This document shows positions 16,048 to 24,136 of a stretch of DNA of 32,085 bases, in pieces. How positions within the stretch are numbered: position 1 is the stretch's first letter; each line of letters begins with the position of its first letter. The notes beneath the pieces were generated by a model. The model made no database searches. It saw nothing but the letters and a program-made list of their open reading frames with translations, and was not told the DNA's origin. A program made the translations under genes and the position numbers. This stretch comes from Sphingomonadales bacterium. GTDB lineage: Bacteria > Pseudomonadota > Alphaproteobacteria > Sphingomonadales > Sphingomonadaceae. The stretch is from contig JAACTG010000123.1 in the NCBI GenBank assembly GCA_009993585.1, forward strand, positions 1 through 32,085, written 5' to 3'.

Positions 16048-16803
16048 ATGCCAGCGATCGCGGTCTATAATCTGAAGGGCGGGGTGGGAAAGACCACCAT
16101 CTCGGTCAATCTCGCCTGGAATTCGGCGGTACGTTCGCGGCGGCGAACGCTGCTCTGGGACCTCGATCCGCAAGGCGCCGCGACGCACCTGATAGGCGTG
16201 CCGGGCGACGGCCGCGAAGGCAGCGGCACCGCCGCCTCGCTGCTGCGCGACGGGCGCGACCCGGCAGCGATGATCCGCGCGTCGACGACCGACGGGCTCG
16301 ACCTGCTCGGCGCCGACGCGTCGTTGCGCAGCATCGACCGGATCTTCTTCGATCTCGGCAAGAAGCGCCGGCTGGCCAAGCTGATCGACCGGTTGCGGCG
16401 GACCTACGACCGCATCGTCATCGACTGCCCGCCGGGCCTGACCGAAACCGCCGAACAGGTCATGCGCGCCGCCGACCTGATGATCGTGCCGGTCATCCCG
16501 TCGGCGCTGTCGGTTCGCGCGTTTGACGAGGTAATTAGCTATATGTCGGCAAAAAAGGGCCGCCAAGCGCCCGTTTTGCCCGTCTATTCGATGGTCGACA
16601 AACGCCGCACGCAGCATCGCGCGATGCTGGCCGATCATCCGCGCTGGCCGGTCATTCCGATGGCGAGCGTGGTCGAGCGCATGGCGACGATCAGGAAACC
16701 GGTCGGCGCGTTTGCACCATCGGCACCGGCGACGCTCGCGTTCGAGAAACTGTGGCGCGGGATCGAACGTCGCCTGGCGCAGGATCCGGCGCGCAGCGCG
16801 TAA
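16048..16803 (+). CDS. orphan ParA/MinD-type ATPase
   Basis: A 251-residue P-loop ATPase of the ParA family. The deviant Walker A motif KGGVGKTT is at residues 10-17, the A' motif LWDLDPQGAATH follows around 36-47, and Walker B is VIDCPPG. There is no N-terminal DNA-binding extension, so it is the short, type Ib-like form. No parB-like gene or parS-type repeat is nearby, so this is not the chromosome or a plasmid partition locus. Orphan ParA proteins of this kind often place a protein cargo along the nucleoid or membrane. The gene ends three bases from the end of the convergent GGDEF-EAL gene. A CTAGGT hexamer lies seven bases before the ATG, and there is no ribosome site. Confidence 0.92.
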   Translation: MPAIAVYNLKGGVGKTTISVNLAWNSAVRSRRRTLLWDLDPQGAATHLIGVPGDGREGSGTAASLLRDGRDPAAMIRASTTDGLDLLGADASLRSIDRIFFDLGKKRRLAKLIDRLRRTYDRIVIDCPPGLTETAEQVMRAADLMIVPVIPSALSVRAFDEVISYMSAKKGRQAPVLPVYSMVDKRRTQHRAMLADHPRWPVIPMASVVERMATIRKPVGAFAPSAPATLAFEKLWRGIERRLAQDPARSA

Positions 16804-16806
16804 GGC

Positions 16807-19176
16807 CTATCCGGCTCGCAGACGCGGCTGCTCGAGCGCCGGTTGATGCTGCTCGAACAACGCGCCGGCGTCGGCGCCCGACATGGGTCGGCCGAAATAG
16901 AAGCCCTGGATCTTCTTGCAGCCGAGCGCGCAGATCAATTCGACTTCCTGCTCGGTTTCGGCACCCTCGGCGGTCGTCGACATGCCGAGCGCATCGGCCA
17001 GCGCCACGACGGCGCGGATGATCGCCAGGCTCTCGGGCGCCTGCCGGGCTGCGCCCTGGACGAAGGTGCGATCGATCTTGATCGTCGAAAACTGCGTCCG
17101 CCGCAAATAGCCGAGCGACGAATAGCCGGTGCCGAAATCGTCGAGGCTTAGCGACACGCCGAGCGCCAACAGACGTTCGAGCGTATTAGCGCAAACCCCG
17201 AAATCGTTGATGAAGACGCTTTCGGTGACTTCGAGCTCGAGCCGCGAGGGCGACAGCCCCGAATGCGACAAGGCCGATACGACGGTGCCTACGAAATTGG
17301 GCTGGAACAGCTGTTCCGCCGACACGTTGACCGCGATCTTGACGTGATCGGGCCAGCGCACCGCTTCTTCGCAAGCGGTCCTCAGCACCCATTCGCCGAT
17401 CGCGCCGATCAGGCGGGTGTCTTCCGCGATCGGGATGAACTTGGCGGGGGAAACCGGGCCGAGATCCTTGTTGGTCCAGCGTAGCAGCGCTTCGAAGCCT
17501 TCGATGACGCCGTCGGCGGCGCGCACCACGGGCTGATAATTGAGGTGAAACTCGCCCCGCTCGAGCGCTTTGCGCAACGCCAGTTCCATGACGCGGCGTT
17601 CTTCGGCCTGGGCGTGGAGCGAAGGTTCATAGCCATGGTGAACGCCGCCGCCCTTGTCCTTCGCGCGGTAGAGCGCGAGGTCGGCGCTGCGCGTCAGCAG
17701 CTCGATCGTGCGGCCGTCGCGCAGCCCGATCGCCGAACCGATGCTGGCACCGATATACAGCGTATGATGGTCGACCTGATAGGGTTGCGACAGCGAGTGA
17801 ATGATCTTTTTACCGAGCGTTTCGATCGTGCTGGAATCGACGATTTCCTTCAGCACGACGCCGAATTCGTCACCGCCGAGGCGCCCGCACATGCTGTTGC
17901 CGTCCATCAGCGCGTGAAGGCGACCGGCGACCTTGGCGAGCAAGGCGTCGCCGATCTGGTGGCCGAGCGTATCGTTGACCGCCTTGAACCGGTCGAGGTC
18001 GATCATCATGAATGCACAGCGCGTCTTCCACTGATTGCTGTGTGCGATCGCCTTGCCCAGCGCTTCGTTGAGCTGGAGCCGGTTGGGCAGGCCGGTGAGC
18101 ACGTCGAAACGCGCCAGCCGGTCGATCTTGGCGGCCGATGCCTGCTGCTGGGTGACGTCGGAACCGACCCCGCGAAAGCCGATGAAACGGCCGTCATTGT
18201 CGCGACGCGGCGATGCCGACAGTTCCCACCACAGGATATTGCCATCGATCTGCATCGGCAGCAGCAGGTTGGAAAAGCTTTCCCGGCGCTGAATCTTGCC
18301 TGCCAGATCGCTCAGTGCATCGGGAGTGTCGCCCGATTCCCATCGGTCGCCGGCCAGCACCTGCATGAGCGCCACGCCCTCCATTTCATGGGGGGTCTTG
18401 CCGAAGGTCTGCGCAAAGCGCGAGCTGACCTGGACGAGCCGCCGATTGGCGTCGATCTGCCACAGCCAGTCGGAGGCGTTTTCCTCATATTCGCGCAGCA
18501 GCAGGCTGACCGTCTCCTGCTTGTCGTGCAACGTCGTCTGGGTGGTCTTGAAACGAATGAAATCGCGCGCGATTTGCAGCGAGGTCAGGACGCAGGTGAT
18601 GGTGAACCCGCCCGTCAATGCGGTGCCGATAAGGTCGTCCACACGATAGAGCATCGTCGCCAGGCCGGCGCCGAACAGGGTCAGCGCGATGAGGTTGGTG
18701 GCGGGCAGCGAAGCCAGCAGGACGACGTGCCCGCACATGATCGTCGCGCCGATGATCCAGAGCGTCAGCGTCTGGCTGGCGGTTAGATAGGGCGCGCACG
18801 TGAAGAGCAGCCCGATCCATAAGGCGCCGAATGCCGTCGTGACGATGGCGTCCTGGATGATCGGGGCACGGCCCTGGACCAGCGCGCCCCGCGTCGGACG
18901 CTGGATGCGATAGCGCCACGAAAAAATGCCGAGCGCGACGCAGGTGGCGAGCCAGGTCGCCAGGGCGACGGTGGATATGGCACCGTAAATCTGCCCCGCA
19001 CACATGACCGCGATGACGATCGACGCGATCCCGCGCAGGGTGATCAGCCGGTCGGCATGCGCCAGTTGCGCGCCGCGGATCGTCTCCCAGTTCACGCCTT
19101 TGGGTTCGCTGAGCGAAACCAGGGCGCGCAATGGCAATTCGTCATGCGCGAGATCGAGTACGTTTTGGCTTTTCAC
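16807..19176 (-). CDS. membrane PAS-GGDEF-EAL protein (c-di-GMP synthesis/degradation)
   Basis: A 789-residue sensor enzyme. Residues about 47-195 hold five or six membrane helices. A PAS domain follows (about 232-345, with ASDWLWQIDAN and FIGFRGVGSDVTQ). The GGDEF domain carries an intact GGDEF at 434-438, and the EAL domain an intact EAL at 562-564, NVSAEQL, DDFGTGYSSLGYL and TAEGAET. Both the cyclase and phosphodiesterase active sites look complete. No RxxD inhibitory site precedes GGDEF. The start is a GTG, since the frame closes four codons upstream; the GAGGG ribosome site is only one base from it, and a hairpin lies just before. It follows the fatty acyl-AMP ligase gene by 99 bases on the same strand. 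Confidence 0.93.
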   Translation of the reverse strand: MKSQNVLDLAHDELPLRALVSLSEPKGVNWETIRGAQLAHADRLITLRGIASIVIAVMCAGQIYGAISTVALATWLATCVALGIFSWRYRIQRPTRGALVQGRAPIIQDAIVTTAFGALWIGLLFTCAPYLTASQTLTLWIIGATIMCGHVVLLASLPATNLIALTLFGAGLATMLYRVDDLIGTALTGGFTITCVLTSLQIARDFIRFKTTQTTLHDKQETVSLLLREYEENASDWLWQIDANRRLVQVSSRFAQTFGKTPHEMEGVALMQVLAGDRWESGDTPDALSDLAGKIQRRESFSNLLLPMQIDGNILWWELSASPRRDNDGRFIGFRGVGSDVTQQQASAAKIDRLARFDVLTGLPNRLQLNEALGKAIAHSNQWKTRCAFMMIDLDRFKAVNDTLGHQIGDALLAKVAGRLHALMDGNSMCGRLGGDEFGVVLKEIVDSSTIETLGKKIIHSLSQPYQVDHHTLYIGASIGSAIGLRDGRTIELLTRSADLALYRAKDKGGGVHHGYEPSLHAQAEERRVMELALRKALERGEFHLNYQPVVRAADGVIEGFEALLRWTNKDLGPVSPAKFIPIAEDTRLIGAIGEWVLRTACEEAVRWPDHVKIAVNVSAEQLFQPNFVGTVVSALSHSGLSPSRLELEVTESVFINDFGVCANTLERLLALGVSLSLDDFGTGYSSLGYLRRTQFSTIKIDRTFVQGAARQAPESLAIIRAVVALADALGMSTTAEGAETEQEVELICALGCKKIQGFYFGRPMSGADAGALFEQHQPALEQPRLRAG

Positions 19177-19182
19177 ACCCTC

Positions 19183-19217
19183 TGATTACCCCCCAAACAG
19201 TTAGGGAATGGTAATCA
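19183..19217 (-). promoter_or_regulatory. inverted repeat directly upstream of the GGDEF-EAL start
   Basis: TGATTACC (19183-19190) and GGTAATCA (19210-19217) are perfect 8-bp complements 19 bases apart. An inner CCCC/GGG pairing can extend the stem. In the minus-strand mRNA the structure ends one base before the GAGGG ribosome site of the GGDEF-EAL gene. It may be a regulator operator, or an RNA structure that controls translation or separates this gene from the upstream ligase. Confidence 0.45.
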
Positions 19218-19275
19218 TGACCGAAGAAATTCGGCTAAATTTCCGCTGGCTGGCCGCCAATGCAGGGCGGGATGG

Positions 19276-21024
19276 TCAGCTCGCGATGGCGAAAGGCTTT
19301 ATTTCACCCGAGAGATACATGGTCCGCGCTTTGGCCCGGCTGAGCTTGCCCGAACTCGTGCGTGGCAGCGTACGGGGCGGCACCAGCTCGATCAGGCATT
19401 GCATGCCCGTTATCGCACGCACCTTGTCCCGAATGTCGTCGCGCAGCCGGGCGCGCTCGCCATCGTCGGTGGTACGGCATTGCACGAGCACTGCCGGGGT
19501 TTCCTCGCCGGTGTCGTTGGTGATCGAAAACGCGGCGATATCGCCGGCCTTGAATGCCGGCAGCTGTTCGACCGCCCATTCGATGTCCTGCGGCCAGTAA
19601 TTCTTGCCATTGACGATGATCATGTCCTTGGCGCGGCCGACGATGTAGAGGTAATCGTCCTTGAGATAGCCCATGTCGCCGGTGTCGAGCCAGCCGTCGA
19701 CCAGACAGGCCTCGGTCGATTCGGGATCGCGGAAATAGCCCGCCATCACCGACGGACCCTTGCACCAGACCTTGCCGATTTCGCCCTGGGCGAGCGCCGC
19801 GCCATTGCCGTCGCGAATCTCGATCGCCATGTCGCGAACCGCCTTGCCGCAATTGACGATGGCGCGTTGGCGCGGCCGTTGTCCCGGCACCGGGTCGGTC
19901 CCGGCGAGCAGATGCTCGTCGACCAGATCGACGCGGATGCCTTCGCCCGGCGGCATGATCGATACCGCCAGCGTCGCTTCGGCCAGGCCATAGCTCGGGA
20001 GAAAGGCATGGCCGTCGAACCCGTCGGCGGCGAAGGCGACGGTAAAGGCGCGCATGACGTCGGGACGGATCATGTCGGCGCCGTTGCCGGCGACGCGCCA
20101 GCGCGCGAGATCGAAGCGGTGCTTGGCCTTCATCTGCGTCGACATGCGCCGTGCGCAGATATCGTAGCCGAAGGTCGGCGAATAGGAGAGGGTGGTGCCT
20201 TGGTTGCGACTGATCAGGTCGAGCCAGGCGAGCGGGCGGCGGGCGAAATCCTCGGTCTTGAGGTAATCGGTCGAAACCTGGTTGGCAACGATCGACAGCA
20301 TGCAGCCGACCAGGCCCATGTCGTGATACCAGGGCAGCCACGAAATGCAGCGATCGCTGTCCTGCAATTCGATGCCGTGGGCGTGCGCCGCGAGGTTGTT
20401 GAGCAGCGCGGCATGGGTGATCGCGACGCCATGCGGGAACCGGGTCGAACCGCTCGAATATTGCAGATAGCAGATCTCGTCGCTCTGCTGTTCGGGCAAC
20501 GGGGCCTCGATCGCCGGCCGGTCGGCGAACCGTGCCCAGTCGATGCCGTCGACACCGCATCGCTTCGCCGCCTCGCTCGCCATTTCTGAAAGCTCGGGCG
20601 GAAAGAAGAGCGTCTTGGGATCGCTGCTTTTCAGCTGGACCGCAAGTTGGTCGACATAATGGTCGCGCCCGCCGAACGAGGTCGGCATCGGCAGCGGCAC
20701 CGGCCAAGCCCCGGCATAGACCGCGCCGAAGAACAGCGCGGCGAATTCGGGTCCGGTTTCGGCGACCAGCGCGACGCGCTCGCCCGGCTTTACACCATAA
20801 TCGATCAGCCGATAGGCCGCCTCGATTGCGTCCGCGCGCAATTCGGCGAAGCCGTAAGCGCGCACCAGCGTCCCGCGCGGGTCGTGGAAATTGAGGCCGC
20901 GCACACCGCGCGCAGCGTAATCAAGCGCTTCGCCAAGCGTGGCGAAGTCCGAAAAGCGACGCGTCAATGCGTCCTCGGTCGGCGTAGGCCGCAGCCCTGC
21001 GTGATCGGACGACGCGGTTGACAT
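19276..21024 (-). CDS. fatty acyl-AMP ligase (FAAL, ANL superfamily)
   Basis: A 582-residue adenylating enzyme. It has the P-loop-like motif YLQYSSGSTRFPHGV, the FAAL-typical SWLPWYHDMGLVG, LPSYGLAEATLAVS, GWLDTGDMGYL and the C-terminal lysine motif TSSGKLSRAKAR. FAALs make acyl-adenylates and pass the acyl group to an acyl carrier protein instead of CoA, usually for lipid or polyketide assembly; no carrier-protein gene is in the window. The frame is open 29 codons upstream, but the ATG at 21022-21024 has an AAGGA site at good spacing. It is divergent from recX and precedes the GGDEF-EAL gene. A role in sphingolipid or another special lipid is possible in this group but is not shown here. Confidence 0.92.
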   Translation of the reverse strand: MSTASSDHAGLRPTPTEDALTRRFSDFATLGEALDYAARGVRGLNFHDPRGTLVRAYGFAELRADAIEAAYRLIDYGVKPGERVALVAETGPEFAALFFGAVYAGAWPVPLPMPTSFGGRDHYVDQLAVQLKSSDPKTLFFPPELSEMASEAAKRCGVDGIDWARFADRPAIEAPLPEQQSDEICYLQYSSGSTRFPHGVAITHAALLNNLAAHAHGIELQDSDRCISWLPWYHDMGLVGCMLSIVANQVSTDYLKTEDFARRPLAWLDLISRNQGTTLSYSPTFGYDICARRMSTQMKAKHRFDLARWRVAGNGADMIRPDVMRAFTVAFAADGFDGHAFLPSYGLAEATLAVSIMPPGEGIRVDLVDEHLLAGTDPVPGQRPRQRAIVNCGKAVRDMAIEIRDGNGAALAQGEIGKVWCKGPSVMAGYFRDPESTEACLVDGWLDTGDMGYLKDDYLYIVGRAKDMIIVNGKNYWPQDIEWAVEQLPAFKAGDIAAFSITNDTGEETPAVLVQCRTTDDGERARLRDDIRDKVRAITGMQCLIELVPPRTLPRTSSGKLSRAKARTMYLSGEIKPFAIAS

Positions 21025-21220
21025 GACTTGATCCTTACCGGGCTGTCCGAGAGTGTTAACGGCTGGGTTTGCCACCGATATTCCGCTCCGAAAATTAATG
21101 TTGAACGACATGGCGGCGCCTGGCCGCAGCGATGGACGAGACGCCCGCTATTCTGTCGAAACCCCTTATTCAATACTCTATCGTTCAAACTCGGGCGCGA
21201 CTGTGGCACAATTATGTTGT

Positions 21221-21769
21221 GTGACCAAGAGACGACCAAACCGACCGGCTAAGCCATTGGATTCCGCCAGTTTGCGGGAGATGGCCTTTGCCTATGTCGC
21301 GCGCTTTGCGACGACGCGAGCGAAATTGACGAAATATCTGACGCGCAAGCTGGCCGAGCGCGGCTGGGAAGGCGACGCGCGGCCCGACCCGCGTGCGCTG
21401 GCCGAAGAGATGGCCGGGAAAGGCTATATCGACGATTCGGACTATGCCGCGATCAAGGCGGGGTCGTTGATGCGACGCGGTTACGGCCAGCGGCGGGTGG
21501 CCAATATGCTTTTCGCCGACGGCATCGAGGAAGCCGATCGCGGCGGTGCCGAGCAGGTCTGCGTGACCGAGCGGACCTCCGCGATCGTCGCCCTGGCCCG
21601 TCGCCGGCGATTTGGCCCCTTCGCCGACGCGCCGGCCGACGAAAAGGCGCGCGCGCGCCAGCTGGCGACGATGATCCGTGCGGGTCATGATTTCGGCCTG
21701 GCGAAAAAGCTGCTCGACCTTGGCCCGGAATGGCGCGATGAAGCGATCGAGGACATGTTGGCGGACTGA
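21221..21769 (+). CDS. recX: RecX-family regulator of RecA
   Basis: A 182-residue protein that should bind RecA filaments and limit their activity. Family features are the AFAYVARFATTRAKLTKYLTRKLAERGW helix pair and GYIDDSDYAA with RRGYGQRRVANML, two of the usual three-helix repeats, then a third repeat near the C-terminus (LDLGPEWRDEAIEDML). I chose the GTG at 21221, which gives VTKRRPNRP, the typical basic start; upstream codons look non-coding. No ribosome site precedes it. A CACAAT hexamer lies eight bases before the GTG with TTCAAA 17 bases further up, which fits a leaderless transcript. It opens a plus-strand run with the DUF192, NDUFA12 and DUF2155 genes and is divergent from the ligase. 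Confidence 0.88.
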   Translation: MTKRRPNRPAKPLDSASLREMAFAYVARFATTRAKLTKYLTRKLAERGWEGDARPDPRALAEEMAGKGYIDDSDYAAIKAGSLMRRGYGQRRVANMLFADGIEEADRGGAEQVCVTERTSAIVALARRRRFGPFADAPADEKARARQLATMIRAGHDFGLAKKLLDLGPEWRDEAIEDMLAD

Positions 21770-21793
21770 CGCCAGGTGGAAAGGGTTCACGCA

Positions 21794-22285
21794 ATGAAAA
21801 TGGCGAAATTTCATGGGTTGGCCCTGGTGGTTTCGGCGCTGGCGCTGGCGGGATGCAATGCCTCCCCCGGCATGGCCGACGCCCCGGCGCAAAGCGAAGC
21901 GGGCATGGCGGTCATTCCCGTGACGATCGTGCAGGACGGCAAGCGCCACCTGTTCCATGCCGAGGTCGCGGCGACCCCGGCGGAACAACAGAGGGGGCTG
22001 ATGTACCGCCGGTCGATCGCCCGCGACGCGGCGATGCTGTTTCCCTTCGCTCAGCCCAAATTCGCGAGCTTCTGGCAGAAGAACATGCTCATTTCGATCG
22101 ACATGATCTATATCCGTGCCGACGGCACGATCGACCGGATCGTCGAGAACACGATCCCGGGCAACGAGGAACCGGCGGTTAGCGGCGGGGAAGTTGCGGC
22201 GGTGCTCGAGGTTGCGGCGGGGACCGCCGAACGGCTCGGACTCGACGACACGGCGACGGTCAGCTGGACGTGGACGCCGCAATAG
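21794..22285 (+). CDS. DUF192 family lipoprotein
   Basis: A 163-residue protein. The signal peptide ends with the lipobox LALAGC, so the mature protein is probably a lipoprotein. The DUF192 domain follows: HAEVAATPAEQQRGLMYR, MLFPFAQPKFASFWQKNMLISIDMIYI, and GTIDRIVENTIPG, ending with the VAAVLEVAAGTAERLGL stretch. The family is widespread in bacteria and archaea and of unknown function. I chose the ATG at 21794, with an AAGGG site about nine bases before it. An ATG at 21776 is also open. It lies 24 bases after recX and is probably co-transcribed with it. Confidence 0.9.
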   Translation: MKMAKFHGLALVVSALALAGCNASPGMADAPAQSEAGMAVIPVTIVQDGKRHLFHAEVAATPAEQQRGLMYRRSIARDAAMLFPFAQPKFASFWQKNMLISIDMIYIRADGTIDRIVENTIPGNEEPAVSGGEVAAVLEVAAGTAERLGLDDTATVSWTWTPQ

Positions 22286-22308
22286 CGGCCGGTGGCGAGG
22301 CTTTAGGC

Positions 22309-22341
22309 TTGCGGCCTCGGGGGACACGGCGCTAAACGCCG
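22309..22341 (+). promoter_or_regulatory. promoter candidate for the NDUFA12 gene, leaderless type
   Basis: TTGCGG (22309-22314), a 17-base spacer and CTAAAC (22332-22337) are followed eight bases later by the ATG at 22346. A small perfect hairpin, CGGCG-CTAAA-CGCCG (22327-22341), covers the -10 region. No Shine-Dalgarno sequence is present. Confidence 0.4.
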
Positions 22342-22345
22342 CGCC

Positions 22346-22729
22346 ATGAGTGTTCTTGGCAAGATCTTTACCTGGTGGGACGGCGCGACCGTCGGTACCA
22401 TGCTCAACAGCTGGCGAACGGGCAAGCAGGTCGGCGAAGACGTCGCCGGCAACACCTATTTCGCATCGAAAGACGGCAAACGCCGCTGGGTCATTTACGC
22501 CGGCGCGAACGATGCCAGCCGGATCCCGCCCGAATGGCACGGCTGGATTCACGGCACTTTCGACGCGGTCCCGGAAAGCTTCCTGCCGCCGCCCCATATC
22601 TGGGAAAAGGAACCGACCGGCAACCTGACCGGAACTGCGCGCGCCTATCGGCCGCAGGGCGCGCTCGAAGCCGGCGGAGTCCGCGCCGCGGCCACGGGCG
22701 ACTACGAAGCCTGGTCGCCCGAGGGGTGA
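22346..22729 (+). CDS. NDUFA12-family complex I accessory subunit
   Basis: A 127-residue protein of the NDUFA12/B17.2 family. Key segments are KIFTWWDGATVGTM at the start, KQVGEDVAGNTYFAS with the GNxYFAS pattern, RRWVIYAG, and IPPEWHGWIHGTFDAVP, with a PPPHIWEKEP end. In mitochondria and alphaproteobacteria this protein is an accessory subunit on the peripheral arm of NADH:ubiquinone oxidoreductase. The nuo genes for the core complex are not in the window. It is followed by the DUF2155 gene after five bases. The start ATG has no ribosome site. Confidence 0.93.
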   Translation: MSVLGKIFTWWDGATVGTMLNSWRTGKQVGEDVAGNTYFASKDGKRRWVIYAGANDASRIPPEWHGWIHGTFDAVPESFLPPPHIWEKEPTGNLTGTARAYRPQGALEAGGVRAAATGDYEAWSPEG

Positions 22730-22734
22730 TCGCG

Positions 22735-23325
22735 ATGCGGCTCGCCATTGCAGCGTTGGGCGCGCTGGCGCTGCTCGGCGGCTGCCGCGCCAGCGATCTT
22801 CCCGAGGAACGCGAACGCAACGCCGACGTGCCCGAATCGCTCAGGGCTGAAAAACTTGCCGCCACGGCAGGCGATCTTGCCGGGGTCACGCCGATGGCAG
22901 AGCGGGTTGCGGTGCTCGGCTTGCTCAACAAGCGCAACGGACTGACGCGGGATCTCGAACTCAAGCCCGGAGAGGCGCGCCGCGTCGGCGACGTCGTCGT
23001 TCAGCTGCGCGCCTGCGAAACCACGCCGCCGTGGGAATCGCCGCCCGAAACCGGGGCGTTCGTGCGCATTTTCGTCGCCGATCGCGAAGGCAAGATGGCG
23101 CGCGTCTTTTCGGGCTGGCTGTTCCAGAAACGACCCGAGCGCAATATCATCGAACATGCCGTGTACGACGTCTACGTCAAAAGCTGCGCAATGAGCTTTC
23201 CCGGCGTCCCCGCCCCGGCTCCCGCTACGGCGTCGAGCGCGGCGAAGTCGGCCTCGGCGAACGGCGACGAAGGGGGCAGTGCGGCGCCTGCGGGCGGCGA
23301 CGAGGCGCCCGACAACGCGCAATAA
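22735..23325 (+). CDS. DUF2155 domain lipoprotein
   Basis: A 196-residue protein. A signal peptide with the lipobox LLGGC precedes the DUF2155 domain: VAVLGLLNKRNGLTRDLEL, VVQLRACETTPPWESPPETGAFVRIFV, then FSGWLFQKRPERNIIEHAVYDVYVKSC, with two conserved cysteines. The last 45 residues are Ala/Pro/Ser/Gly-rich. The family is alphaproteobacterial and of unknown envelope function. I chose ATG 22735, as a GAGGGG site lies eight bases before it; a GTG at 22726 overlapping the previous stop is also possible. The low-complexity tail overlaps the antisense end of aat by 154 bases. Confidence 0.9.
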   Translation: MRLAIAALGALALLGGCRASDLPEERERNADVPESLRAEKLAATAGDLAGVTPMAERVAVLGLLNKRNGLTRDLELKPGEARRVGDVVVQLRACETTPPWESPPETGAFVRIFVADREGKMARVFSGWLFQKRPERNIIEHAVYDVYVKSCAMSFPGVPAPAPATASSAAKSASANGDEGGSAAPAGGDEAPDNAQ

Positions 23326-23912
23326 AGCCGATTGCGATACTCGTCGCGCGCGATCTCGACTGCACCGAGCGAGGCGAGATGCGGCGTCATGAACTGGCAA
23401 TCGAGCAGCGTAAATCCCCCCGCCTTCAATCGCGCCACGAGATGGGCGAGCGCGACTTTCGATGCATCGGGCGCGCGACTGACCATCGATTCGCCGAAAA
23501 ATGCGCGGCCCAGCGAAACGCCGTAAAGGCCGCCGAGCAGGTCGGCCTCATCGCCGTGGTCGGGATCACGCGACCAGCACTCGATGCTATGGGCATGGCC
23601 GGCCGCATGCAGCGCAGCATAGCTCGATTCGATCTCGCGGCTGATCCAGGTCGTCGGCCGGTCGGGCGCGGCGTCGGCGCATAGTGACACGACGCGCGCG
23701 AGCGCGCGATCGGCGGTCACGAAAAATCGATTCCGGGCGATCGCCTTGCGCAACGATCGCGACAGGCGAAAACCATCGAGCGGCAAGATTGCGCGGCGTT
23801 CGGGTTCGACCCAGAATATCCCGTCGTCGTCACGGTCGTCGGCCATCGGAAAAATGCCCATCGCATAGGCGCGCAGCAGCATGTCGGCAGGGATGGTCAC
23901 GGTTGTTCGCAT
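23172..23912 (-). CDS. aat: leucyl/phenylalanyl-tRNA-protein transferase
   Basis: A 246-residue transferase that puts Leu or Phe from tRNA onto the N-terminus of proteins with basic first residues, marking them for ClpAP (N-degron pathway). Signatures are LLRAYAMGIFPMADD near the N-terminus, the FWVEPERRAILPLDGF segment, SYAALHAAGHAHSIECW, LLGGLYGVSLGRAFFGESMVS and LLDCQFMTPHLASLGA. The ATG at 23910-23912 is used here; the frame extends to a TTG eight codons upstream. Its last 50 codons (about the Ala/Pro-rich C-terminus) lie opposite the tail of the DUF2155 gene. The transferase core ends before the overlap. tRNA-Trp is divergent upstream. Confidence 0.95.
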   Translation of the reverse strand: MRTTVTIPADMLLRAYAMGIFPMADDRDDDGIFWVEPERRAILPLDGFRLSRSLRKAIARNRFFVTADRALARVVSLCADAAPDRPTTWISREIESSYAALHAAGHAHSIECWSRDPDHGDEADLLGGLYGVSLGRAFFGESMVSRAPDASKVALAHLVARLKAGGFTLLDCQFMTPHLASLGAVEIARDEYRNRLYCALSGASSPPAGAALPPSSPFAEADFAALDAVAGAGAGTPGKLIAQLLT

Positions 23913-23944
23913 GACGCGCGCGACCGCGATAGGCAAGGCCGCGC

Positions 23945-23973
23945 TTGATCGGCGTCGCGCTCGCGGCTATGCG
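23945..23973 (+). promoter_or_regulatory. promoter candidate for tRNA-Trp
   Basis: TTGATC (23945-23950), a 17-base spacer and TATGCG (23968-23973) lie 13 bases before the tRNA. The arrangement matches a housekeeping promoter with a short 5' leader. Confidence 0.45.
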
Positions 23974-23986
23974 CCCACAGCGCTGC

Positions 23987-24062
23987 AGGAGTGTAGCTCA
24001 GTTGGTAGAGCATCGGTCTCCAAAACCGAGGGCCCACGGTTCGAGTCCGTGCACTCCTGCCA
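23987..24062 (+). tRNA. tRNA-Trp(CCA)
   Basis: A complete 76-base tRNA. The acceptor AGGAGTG (23987-23993) pairs with CACTCCT (24052-24058). The D arm contains AGCTCAGTTGGTAGAGC. The anticodon stem TCGGT/ACCGA encloses CTCCAAA, giving anticodon CCA for UGG (Trp). The T arm has the standard TTCGAGT loop. CCA is encoded. tRNA-Trp ahead of secE-nusG is the usual bacterial order, but the usual tuf gene upstream is replaced by aat. Confidence 0.97.
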
Positions 24063-24136
24063 AGCCGCCAGCCGCGCTGGGGACGAATCGCCCTCGAGAT
24101 AAGGGTGCTGAAGCTCTCCTTGCCGGGGATGTCGGC

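Noticed and set aside
21205-21220. TGGCAC resembling a sigma-54 -24 element before recX
   Set aside because: The GC of the -12 element is missing at the required spacing.
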